DNA of 6,715 nucleotides from NCBI GenBank assembly GCA_018830585.1, contig JAHJSD010000087.1, positions 1 to 6,715 on the forward strand, written 5' to 3'. Below the pieces are notes generated by a model. It had not been told where the DNA came from, did no database searches, and saw only the letters and a list, made by a program, of their open reading frames with translations. This stretch comes from Patescibacteria group bacterium (GTDB lineage Bacteria > Patescibacteriota > Microgenomatia > UBA12405 > JAHJSD01). The position numbers were made by a program, and so were the translations under genes. Shown piece after piece: positions 1-5,285 of this stretch (position 1 is the first letter of the stretch; each line of letters begins with the position of its first letter).

Positions 1-131
1 AGTTCTCTTTGAAGAAACTGGACCTCAGGATTGGCAATTGCTTTTTCAACAAAAGTTACAGTGTGCTTTAAGCACGAATAGAAGGATGTTGAAAGGAACA
101 ATTCAATCTGGCTCTTGACAAGCTTTTTCAT
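1..131 (-). CDS. Possible N-terminal fragment of an unidentified protein, cut by the window edge
   Basis: An ATG at 131-129 opens a frame that stays free of stops for 43 codons to the window edge. The translation starts MKKLVKSQIELFLSTSF and looks like ordinary helical protein, but I do not recognise a family. There is no convincing ribosome binding site before the ATG. The frame is also open upstream to a TAG near 195, so the true start is uncertain. A plus-strand frame is open over bases 2-115 too, so a chance frame cannot be excluded. The gene would lie downstream of the rplL terminator and so be a separate transcription unit. No function is proposed. Confidence 0.3.
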   Translation of the reverse strand, partial: MKKLVKSQIELFLSTSFYSCLKHTVTFVEKAIANPEVQFLQRE

Positions 132-154
132 AGAAGGATGATGGAGAAAGAGGT

Positions 155-230
155 CCTTTCGAGCGAGTCTTACGAGGCGAGCAGGCAGGTTCTAGTAAAA
201 GAGGATCCCAAAGGGATCCCTTCGGGATTA
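155..230. repeat. Scrap of dispersed intergenic repeats
   Basis: Two pieces recur elsewhere in the window. The segment GGCGAGCAGGCAGGT near 176-190 recurs near 2725-2739. AAGGGATCCCTTCGGGAT at 211-228 is identical to 2004-2021. The second piece is preceded by another GGATCCC, so it can fold into alternative small hairpins. No gene is supported in 132-246. Confidence 0.6.
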
Positions 231-246
231 ACCTCGGAGTTTCAGC

Positions 247-282
247 AAGAAAAACCCCGGAGGAAAAAACACCCCCCGGGGC
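247..282 (-). terminator. Intrinsic terminator of the rplJ-rplL operon
   Basis: Read on the minus strand, a 10-bp stem forms between 281-272 and 264-255. It starts with six GC pairs and contains two GU pairs, with a T-rich loop. Five T residues follow at 254-250. This is a strong Rho-independent terminator about 120 bases after the rplL stop codon. Confidence 0.85.
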
Positions 283-398
283 TAATTTTCTTAGAATTTT
301 ATTTCAATTCAACTTTCTCCCAGCCAACTTTAGCATTCGCCTTTCTATTTCTATTCGAACACGGCTCATGCTACAGTTTTGGCGGGACTTCATAAATT

Positions 399-932
399 CT
401 ATTTCAGCTCGACTTTGGCTCCGGCCTCTTCCAACTTTTTCTTGGCTTCTTCCGCGGCCTCTTTCTTGGCGTCAACTAAAATATCGGCCGGGGCTGCCTC
501 GGTAATGTCCTTGGCTTCTTTTAAGCCTAATTCCGGCTTAATTTCCCGCAGGGCCTTAATCACGCCGATTTTGTTGGCTCCTGATTCGGATAAAACAACA
601 GTAAACTCCGTTTTTTCCTCGACCGGAGCTTCTGCTCCCTCTGACACGGCTCCGCCGGCAGCGCTCATTGGCGTAGCGGCGACTGCCTGGACTCCGAATT
701 TATCTTCCAGAGCCTTGACTAATTCGGAAAGTTCCAACACGGTCAGTTTGGCAATCTGGTCAATTATTTTGGTCAGTTTATCTGAAACCTGAACGTCAGT
801 CGTCTTTTCTGTCTTTTCTTCTTTAACCTCAGCTTTTTCCTCTTTCACCCCCGGCTTTTCATTTTGAGATTTGATTTTTTCGTCCAAAGGACGATCAACT
901 TCTGGTTGAGACTTTTTATTATCGTCTGTCAT
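399..932 (-). CDS. rplL: Large ribosomal subunit protein bL12 (L7/L12), with a charged N-terminal extension
   Basis: This is the mobile stalk protein that binds L10 on the 50S subunit and recruits and stimulates translational GTPases. The 177-residue product has the usual parts. A dimerisation helix region lies at about 50-80, with LTVLELSELVKALEDKFGV. An Ala/Gly/Pro hinge lies at about 82-105, and the globular C-terminal domain at about 107-177, with GLKEAKD and the terminal KKLEEAGAKVELK. Normal family length is about 120-130, so the first ~50 residues are extra. They are Lys/Glu-rich and include the tandem VKEEKAE/VKEEKTE at 29-42. I chose the ATG at 932 because a consensus Shine-Dalgarno sits 8 bases before it. 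The GTG at 941 lies inside that site and is not a plausible start. The gene follows rplJ in the usual order, but a broken gene lies between them. Confidence 0.95.
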   Translation of the reverse strand: MTDDNKKSQPEVDRPLDEKIKSQNEKPGVKEEKAEVKEEKTEKTTDVQVSDKLTKIIDQIAKLTVLELSELVKALEDKFGVQAVAATPMSAAGGAVSEGAEAPVEEKTEFTVVLSESGANKIGVIKALREIKPELGLKEAKDITEAAPADILVDAKKEAAEEAKKKLEEAGAKVELK

Positions 933-938
933 GATTTT

Positions 939-949
939 CACCTCCTTTT
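939..949 (-). promoter_or_regulatory. Shine-Dalgarno site of rplL
   Basis: The minus strand reads AAAAGGAGGTG just before the ATG at 932, an almost full anti-16S match at ideal spacing. It decides the start of rplL, because the alternative GTG at 941 is part of it. The heptamer array at 949-997 abuts it directly. Confidence 0.9.
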
Positions 950-997
950 AATAGGTACTATGCACTAGGTATTAGGCACTAGGGATTAGCAACTATG
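949..997 (-). repeat. Degenerate 7-bp tandem repeat array, left flank of the broken gene
   Basis: Seven consecutive heptamers run without gaps. On the minus strand they follow the consensus CCTARTN, for example CCTAGTG at 983-977 and again at 969-963. The last codons and the stop (988-986) of the four-helix-bundle pseudogene lie within the array, and the other end touches the rplL ribosome binding site. It is inverted relative to the array at 1360-1394. The pattern resembles the short tandemly repeated heptanucleotides (STRR) described from cyanobacteria, though the sequence differs. Confidence 0.8.
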
Positions 998-1356
998 TAA
1001 TTTGGACAATTTGCTAATTAAACTATTAACCATTTTGTTTATTTCTATTGTTTTTTCGGCTAATTCTTCAAACTGGTTTTTGGTTATAAAGCCTAAGTCT
1101 TTAGCAAGGATCAATTGGCTCTGCAACTCGACTAAGGAACCTGCTGCCACTTCATATAGTGGCATTTATTGCCTAACTTTCTCCTTGAAAACCCCTCGGC
1201 TAAATTAGAACCTACTGAAACGGCAGCGCGTCTCATTTGGCTGGTCAACCGGTACTTTTCTTCTTTTGGAAAAGTTTGAGTTATCTTGTAAACATCCAGA
1301 ACTAAAAAACGTGCCTTTTGCTAAACCTTTAGTTGAGTAAAGGATTTCAGCTTCAT
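986..1356 (-). pseudogene. Broken four-helix-bundle protein gene (23S rRNA intervening-sequence protein, S23 family)
   Basis: The translation starts MKLKSFTQLKV, stop, QKARFLVLDVYKITQTFPKEE and continues YRLTSQMRRAAVSVGSNLAEGFSRR. After a frame change near 1150-1175 it resumes YEVAAGSLVELQSQLILAKDLGF and ends ISKLSKLHSC. These are the hallmark segments of the S23/IVP four-helix-bundle family, including the usual F-x-x-L-x-V-W-Q-K-A start and the R-R-A-A-x-S-x-x-S-N-x-A-E-G core. Codon 12, where the family has Trp, is TAG (1323-1321), a single-base change from TGG. A net one-base loss best restores the family spacing between RR and YE. Family members are about 115-125 residues, matching the reconstructed length. 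The ATG overlaps the rplJ stop in an ATGA. Function is unknown even for intact members. This copy cannot make a full product. Confidence 0.88.
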
Positions 1357-1877
1357 TTTCCTAGTTCCTGTTTCCTGTTGCCTATTTCCTTTAGTGTTAA
1401 TGCCAATTTTATCTGGTTAAAATTCAGGCCATAAACCAACCGGGAGAGGGGATTGGCCAACCCGCCGACGAATCGGGCCAGCAAAGTTTCCTTTCCGGGT
1501 AGATCGACAAATTTCTGCAACTTCTCTAAAGAGAGGATTTGCCCGTTGTAAATGCCAAACTTAAACTCCGGTTTTTGAAGAACTTGAGCCGATTGCCGGA
1601 TTATTTTCAGGGGCTCAATCTCGTCCTCGTTGGCAAAAACAACTGCTGTTGGTCCGGTCAATGGCTGATCAGAGTAAATGCCGGCCTTGGTCAAACCACG
1701 GCTGATTAAAGTATTTTTAATCACCTCAATCACGCCGCCGGCTTCTTTTACTTTTTTCCTCAGCTTGGCGAGCTGTTCCCCGCTTAACCCTTGATAGTCG
1801 ATCAAGGCGGCCGATTTAGCCGATTTTAACTTTTCCGAGAAGTCGTCAACCGCGAATATTTTTGCCTGGTTTACCAT
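1353..1877 (-). CDS. rplJ: Large ribosomal subunit protein uL10
   Basis: L10 anchors the L7/L12 dimers to the ribosomal stalk base and, in many bacteria, represses its own operon by binding the mRNA leader. The 174-residue product has family length and landmarks: YQGLSGEQLAKLRKKVKEAGG at 28-48, VIKNTLISRGL at 52-62, LTGPTAVVF at 73-81, and a C-terminal segment with RFVGGLANPLSRLVYGLN at 135-152, which leads to the helix that carries L7/L12. The start at 1877 is the only reasonable ATG but has no clear Shine-Dalgarno; upstream bases are AT-rich repeat sequence. The last ten or so codons (GNRKQELGK) coincide with a heptamer repeat array. The TGA stop overlaps the ATG of the following pseudogene. 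Confidence 0.95.
   Translation of the reverse strand: MVNQAKIFAVDDFSEKLKSAKSAALIDYQGLSGEQLAKLRKKVKEAGGVIEVIKNTLISRGLTKAGIYSDQPLTGPTAVVFANEDEIEPLKIIRQSAQVLQKPEFKFGIYNGQILSLEKLQKFVDLPGKETLLARFVGGLANPLSRLVYGLNFNQIKLALTLKEIGNRKQELGK
1360..1394 (+). repeat. Degenerate 7-bp tandem repeat array, right flank of the broken gene
   Basis: Five gapless heptamers on the plus strand start with CC and follow CCTRTTN, for example CCTAGTT at 1360-1366 and CCTGTTT at 1367-1373. The orientation is opposite to the array at 949-997, so the two arrays bracket the pseudogene as inverted arms. The array is read in the minus sense as the end of rplJ. It also places an AGGAA stretch just before the pseudogene ATG. 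Confidence 0.8.
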
Positions 1878-1888
1878 CTTTATTTATT

Positions 1889-1954
1889 CATTAGACATTA
1901 AACTCTCTCTCTTTATTTATCATTTGTCATTAAACATTAAACATTGACATTAAG
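1889..1954 (+). repeat. Degenerate CATTAAA-type heptamer array in the rplJ leader
   Basis: CATTAGA and CATTAAA at 1889-1902 are followed by a CT-rich stretch and then five tandem units at 1921-1954. Those five are spaced 7, 7, 7, 6 and 7 bases, all starting with CATT. The array occupies the position where the rplJ ribosome binding site would be expected. It shares the CATTNNN form with the array inside miaB. Confidence 0.75.
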
Positions 1955-1983
1955 AACGATCTTGCTTCAAAACCCCGTTTATT

Positions 1984-2118
1984 GTCATTCCGGGCTTGTC
2001 CCTAAGGGATCCCTTCGGGATCGTGCCCTTTCATAGCTCAAAGAGCAAAGGAGGGACCCGGAATCTGTATAGATTCTGAACACCCCAGTCATACAACGGG
2101 GTAAAAGTTCAGAATGAC
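1984..2118. repeat. Composite hairpin repeat with GTCATTC ... GAATGAC ends
   Basis: The unit begins GTCATTCCGGG and ends GTTCAGAATGAC, and consists of two hairpins joined by a short TGTATA spacer. The first pairs ATTCCGGG near 1987 with CCCGGAAT near 2057 and encloses AAGGGATCCCTTCGGGAT. The second pairs GATTCTGAAC (2072-2081) with GTTCAGAAT (2107-2115), then CCCC with GGGG. It has the architecture of a REP/BIME-type non-coding element. It lies between the L10 attenuator and rplJ, so it would be transcribed as part of the mRNA leader. Confidence 0.75.
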
Positions 2119-2207
2119 AAGAACTAATTTTTAAACCGACTCACTAAACACTTGGAATCTTAAACGGTTATCTGCTCAAGATAATTGACTATCGAGCGTT
2201 TAGGACG

Positions 2208-2232
2208 AAAAAAAGCCCCGGTTTCCCGAGGC
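2208..2232 (-). terminator. Attenuator (intrinsic terminator) in the rplJ leader
   Basis: On the minus strand GCCTCGG, a GAAA tetraloop and CCGGGGC form a 7-bp stem, followed by seven T residues (2214-2208). It lies about 120 bases after the predicted transcription start and 330 bases before rplJ, with no gene between. It therefore works as an attenuator rather than a gene-end terminator. Its 5' arm (2232-2226) is exactly complementary to CCGAGGC at 2286-2280. Confidence 0.88.
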
Positions 2233-2234
2233 GC

Positions 2235-2262
2235 CCATTAGTAAATAGCTATTAACTAATGG
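2235..2262. repeat. 28-bp near-perfect palindrome inside the L10 leader
   Basis: CCATTAGT at the left end and ACTAATGG at the right end frame an AGCT centre, and only one symmetric base pair (A opposite A) is mismatched. In RNA it is a stable hairpin sitting exactly between the two antiterminator arms. It can also be parsed as four 7-base units with ATTAG/CTAAT cores, resembling the heptamer arrays elsewhere in the window. Confidence 0.75.
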
Positions 2263-2355
2263 CTGCTAAATACCGGTTTGCCTCGGCGGGATATTTAACC
2301 TCGCCAAAAATTCTAAGAATATTTAGGCGGGCCCCGCTGTCTTCGGTTGGACTAT

Positions 2356-2384
2356 ATGATAGCAATATCAGATCAAAAAGGCAA
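2356..2384 (-). promoter_or_regulatory. Sigma-70-type promoter of the rplJ operon
   Basis: On the minus strand TTGCCT (2384-2379) and TATCAT (2361-2356) are separated by exactly 17 bases. Transcription would start near 2349, just before the first conserved bases of the L10 leader. That placement supports the call. Confidence 0.7.
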
Positions 2385-2433
2385 CGGGGGGTATCACGGT
2401 TTAGTCCCTCTTTGCGAAATCCTCCCTTTTTCC

Positions 2434-2990
2434 GTCATTCTGACCCGCCCAAAGCTACGCAGTTGCTGGCGGGGAAGAATCCTCGCCCACTGTCATTCTG
2501 AGCGGAGCCCCGTACCGTCCGGTACAGGGCGGAGCGAAGAATCCCTTCATTACAGCAATTTGCCGATCCCAAAAGGGATCCTTCATCCCGAGGCAATGTC
2601 GGGAATCAGGATGACGGAGAGAAGGGAGTCGTTCCGAGTGGAGTCCCGTACCAAAGGTACAGGGCGGGGTGAAGAATCCGATCGCGGGATCTCTGCTTAC
2701 CGGCCCGCTTCGACCGCTCAGCGGGGCGAGCAGGCAGGTCCTTCGTCAGCAGAATTCCTCAGAGTGACGACTATGGGAGTCCTGCAAAGTGAACGGCTTG
2801 ATTATTCGATCCCGGATCATATCCCGGTCATTCTGATCCTGAGTTACGTCGGGGGAAGAACCCTCCTGAAACGGCAACTTGCTTATTTTAGGGGATTCTT
2901 CGTCATAGGAATTCCTCAGAATGACGGATTGTCCTAAGGGGTGTTCCTCATCACCCCGACGTTGCGGCGGGATCAGCATGACTGCCAAGA
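2434..2990. repeat. Gene-free mosaic of hairpin repeats between the stalk operon and the 732-residue protein
   Basis: No credible gene is seen from 2385 to 3048. The stretch is built from repeat pieces. GTCATTCTGA occurs at 2434, 2492 and 2827, and its inverse TCAGAATGAC at 2916-2925. Two CCCGTACC/GGTACAGGG hairpins, each running into GAAGAATCC, lie at about 2508-2545 and 2645-2679. A CCCGCC/GGCGGG hairpin lies at 2444-2473. GAATTCCTCAGARTGACG occurs twice, at 2752 and 2909. Several frames are open here, but they follow the repeats and change frame between copies, so I treat them as non-coding. Confidence 0.75.
2827..2925. repeat. 99-bp element with perfect 10-bp terminal inverted repeats
   Basis: GTCATTCTGA at 2827-2836 and TCAGAATGAC at 2916-2925 are exact inverses. 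The inner sequence also shows GGGGGAAGAACCCTCC and GGGGATTCTTCGTC, variants of the usual AAGAATCC arm. The size and ends suggest a small non-autonomous repeat unit. No target-site duplication is evident. Confidence 0.55.
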
Positions 2991-3000
2991 GAGTTCGGTG

Positions 3001-3035
3001 TTACCCATTACGCATTACGAATTACGCATTATTCT
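3001..3035 (+). repeat. Degenerate 7-bp array, TTACGCA type
   Basis: Five units of TTACGCA or close variants run in tandem with a period of exactly 7. It lies just upstream of the promoter candidate for the 732-residue protein, at the edge of the hairpin-repeat region. Confidence 0.75.
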
Positions 3036-3048
3036 TCGGGCTCTTCAA

Positions 3049-3077
3049 TTGTCGTTTTGCCTATTTCTTGATAGTAT
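3049..3077 (+). promoter_or_regulatory. Candidate promoter for the 732-residue protein gene
   Basis: TTGTCG (3049-3054) and TAGTAT (3072-3077) are spaced by 17 bases. Each matches consensus at about four of six positions. Transcription would begin at about 3084, giving an almost leaderless message if translation starts at 3087, or a 15-base leader if it starts at 3099. Confidence 0.35.
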
Positions 3078-3086
3078 TGTTGAGAT

Positions 3087-5285
3087 ATGGATGCGGGAAT
3101 GAGTGAAGTGGCCTCACCAAAAGAATCGCTTCCTAAAAAGGAAGAGGTATTAATCTCTTTGAACGAGGAGTATCGGCAGGACAAGGAAAAGATGCCCGGA
3201 ATCTTATCAGGCCTTCTTGGTAATCCCGTTGCGGAAGAAATTATCGGCCAACACGCGGAAGCGGTGATGACAATGTTGGATCAAAAGATAATCGGCGGTG
3301 CCCATGGCGGTCCGCATATCGCCAAAGAACCTGTGGTTTTGGCCGGTATTGTTGAATCCGCGGCGGAAAAATCTCAAGTGGAAACAGAATTAGGCCCTGT
3401 TGAAGCGGAAAAATATCCCCTTTGGGCGAGGTTAGCCTTAGTAATTACTGCAATTAACCACGACAGCGGCGGAGTTCCTAAAAAAGCGGGAGAAACACTG
3501 CCCGATGGAACCGTGCTTAAAAGAGACCAAAAACAAGAGCAAGCCTATCAAAATCATGTGATAAACAGTATTCCTTACTCTGAAGAGTTAGTTGCTAAGT
3601 TGCCTGAGCAAGTCTTGACGGATTTTGCCATCAGCAGGCAGGAACTGAAAGATATTGTCGCCGTTTTGACTATGGCTACCGCGGTCGGGCTGAACATCAA
3701 TCCGGCCTTCGAACTTATTTACAGAGAAGGGTTTATCGGTGAACAGGTGGTTAACCGGCTGCCCTTGGTAGAGATTCTTAAGATCGGCCGGGAACAGGGA
3801 GCGGAGGCTCTGAAAGCTAAATCGGCCGAATTTAGGGACGAATTGAGCAACCAACCGGAGGATAAACAAGCCGCCTTGTGGTGTGACGGATCTGTTTACG
3901 CCAACAGGTTGGCCAACCTTGCTGATAGGCACGAAAACGACCTGGTCTTTTGGCAGCAGATGGAAAACGCGGCAGTGGCAATGGCGGCGACAGACCACGG
4001 CACTTATTTAGTCAGGAAAGCGATTTTTTCGGAAAACCCGGCGATCCAAGCTGCTTTTGGGCAACTGTGGCAGGAAAAAGATGCTCAGGACAGGTCGGTT
4101 TTAAAACACAGGCAGCTGTCTGGCGGTCCTGGCACGGCGGAAACCTTTTTGTTGGGCGCTTTCCCGACAGTTGTTGATATTACCTATGGACACTTGCTTT
4201 CCCCGGAGGCGAAATCTGCTTTTATGAAAAACCAGCAGACCCGCAATGAAATACTTAACCGCCGCCGGGGCGGGCACGATCCCTGTTTGCGTTACGAGGG
4301 GGCGTTACCGGCAGTTGGTCTTTATGATTTAGCTAAAGATTTTGGCATTGACGAGAATCCGGAGCTTCAAGAGGCATTGTTAGTTTTAAGTGACGAGCCT
4401 TTGGCTGCCACCAAAGGGGGGAAAACATCTCATTTCAGCCCTCTTTCTACTAAACCAATCAGAATAATGATTGACCTGATAAGAAGCCAGAAACCGGACC
4501 AATTAGGAGAATTTTTGGGCAAGACGCTTGATCTGATCAAGGCTGGGTTGACAGAAAAAGGGGAAGAAAAGCCCCGGGTTGATTCGCGGATCCACTTTTC
4601 CCCGGGAGCTTATGGAGGCCAAGGGGTGATTTTGCAGATGGCAGCGGCAGCCGAAGAAAGGCAGTTGCCGCTTGTTTTTGCTCTCAGGCAGGATAGGGAA
4701 GAAGATCTTAACCCGGAATTTTTAGAAGAAATTTTGAATCGGGTTGCTGAAAACGAGAGTTCTTCTGTTGCCGTCGCCGGTCTTATTGAACCCGGGAACC
4801 TTAAGAAAATTTTAGACAGGATCAGCGACTTTAATAGTGGCCAAATTAAAGGGGAAGAGATTTTTATTCATTGGGGGTCGGCCGAGGGTGATCAAACCGA
4901 AAGCTCAGAATCTAAATTGGAAGAGGCTCTGGAAATAGTTTCCGGCTTTCTTTCTTCGCGAAATCCTGGCGCGGATGGCCAATTTGAAGATAAAGACAAA
5001 ATCTGGCTCCATATTGACAAGGCTTATGACCAATTTCAACAATGGGCCTCGGAAAATCCGGAAAAATGGCAGGTTTTAAAAGAAGGGGCCAATTTTGCCG
5101 TTTCTCCTTATGAGGAATTGGCGGCCAGCCGCGATCCTGCCAATGACGAGTTTTGGCCATTCCGCGACTGGATTAGGCGGGAAAAGGACAGTCTGAGCCG
5201 GGATGTTAAGTTAACTGCGGCGAGCAACAATTTGCAAGGGGGTTTGGGTTTGGCGATTCAAAGGTTTATGTTAGACCTGAATTGA
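3087..5285 (+). CDS. Large protein of unknown function with HD-phosphohydrolase-like residues
   Basis: The product is 732 residues, acidic and soluble, with no signal peptide or membrane segment. I do not recognise a family. The first 300 residues carry a set of residues in the order expected for an HD metal-dependent phosphohydrolase. A His lies in GGPHIAKEPVVLAGIVESA (H77) and a His-Asp pair in ITAINHDSGGV (H125-D126). A later Asp sits in ANRLANLADRHEND (D280), a segment much like the LADRLHN motif of HD domains. The gap from HD to the last Asp (about 150 residues) is long, so the assignment is tentative. The rest is alpha-helical in appearance, with a Gly-rich GAYGGQGVILQMAAAAEE (508-525) and two acidic stretches. 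ATG at 3087 gives the longest frame; ATG at 3099 (residue 5) is an equally possible start. The gene stands alone and ends 20 bases inside the convergent miaB. Confidence 0.85.
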   Translation: MDAGMSEVASPKESLPKKEEVLISLNEEYRQDKEKMPGILSGLLGNPVAEEIIGQHAEAVMTMLDQKIIGGAHGGPHIAKEPVVLAGIVESAAEKSQVETELGPVEAEKYPLWARLALVITAINHDSGGVPKKAGETLPDGTVLKRDQKQEQAYQNHVINSIPYSEELVAKLPEQVLTDFAISRQELKDIVAVLTMATAVGLNINPAFELIYREGFIGEQVVNRLPLVEILKIGREQGAEALKAKSAEFRDELSNQPEDKQAALWCDGSVYANRLANLADRHENDLVFWQQMENAAVAMAATDHGTYLVRKAIFSENPAIQAAFGQLWQEKDAQDRSVLKHRQLSGGPGTAETFLLGAFPTVVDITYGHLLSPEAKSAFMKNQQTRNEILNRRRGGHDPCLRYEGALPAVGLYDLAKDFGIDENPELQEALLVLSDEPLAATKGGKTSHFSPLSTKPIRIMIDLIRSQKPDQLGEFLGKTLDLIKAGLTEKGEEKPRVDSRIHFSPGAYGGQGVILQMAAAAEERQLPLVFALRQDREEDLNPEFLEEILNRVAENESSSVAVAGLIEPGNLKKILDRISDFNSGQIKGEEIFIHWGSAEGDQTESSESKLEEALEIVSGFLSSRNPGADGQFEDKDKIWLHIDKAYDQFQQWASENPEKWQVLKEGANFAVSPYEELAASRDPANDEFWPFRDWIRREKDSLSRDVKLTAASNNLQGGLGLAIQRFMLDLN

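Larger units (their letters stand above)
2208..2345 (-). promoter_or_regulatory. Ribosomal protein L10 leader RNA with antiterminator/terminator switch
   Basis: The minus-strand RNA contains GAAGACAGCGGGG (about 2344-2332), an internal stem of CGCC/GGCG with an AU-rich end, then GGUUAAAUAUCCCGCCGAGG (2300-2281). These match, from memory, the conserved parts of the L10 leader that binds the L10-(L7/L12) complex: GACAGC...GG on one side and the C-C-G-A-G-G strand on the other. GCGGG pairs with CCCGC to close the site. CCGAGGC (2286-2280) can instead pair with GCCTCGG (2232-2226), the 5' arm of the attenuator, and a 28-base near-palindrome (2262-2235) lies between to bring them together. I infer that free RNA antiterminates, whereas bound L10 holds the first structure and lets the terminator form. 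Confidence 0.82.

Noticed and set aside
303..393. Small minus-strand frame of 29 codons right after rplL
   Set aside because: No Shine-Dalgarno, Arg/Lys-rich, no recognisable family; it lies between the rplL stop and its terminator and is likely chance.
138..395. Plus-strand frame of 85 codons
   Set aside because: It runs through a repeat scrap and the minus-strand rplL terminator; no protein-like features.
330..400. GTTCGAAT on the minus strand near 355, suggesting a tRNA T-loop
   Set aside because: No flanking T-stem, acceptor stem or anticodon arm can be built around it.
933..941. GTG start for rplL, three codons upstream
   Set aside because: The GTG is part of the Shine-Dalgarno AAGGAGGTG and has no binding site of its own; the ATG at 932 is correctly spaced.
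1002..1208. Plus-strand frame of 68 codons
   Set aside because: It is antisense to the four-helix-bundle pseudogene, whose minus-strand translation is clearly family-like.
1321..1323. TAG as a recoded or readthrough codon in the four-helix-bundle gene
   Set aside because: There is also a frameshift further on, and TAG ends rplL, so simple decay of a TGG codon is the better reading.
949..3035. Heptamer arrays as CRISPR
   Set aside because: Units are 7 bases, without spacers and without nearby cas genes.
2259..3106. Several open frames of 60-196 codons on both strands in the repeat region
   Set aside because: They follow the hairpin repeats, overlap each other on both strands, have no family resemblance or ribosome binding sites, and start within the L10 leader in one case.
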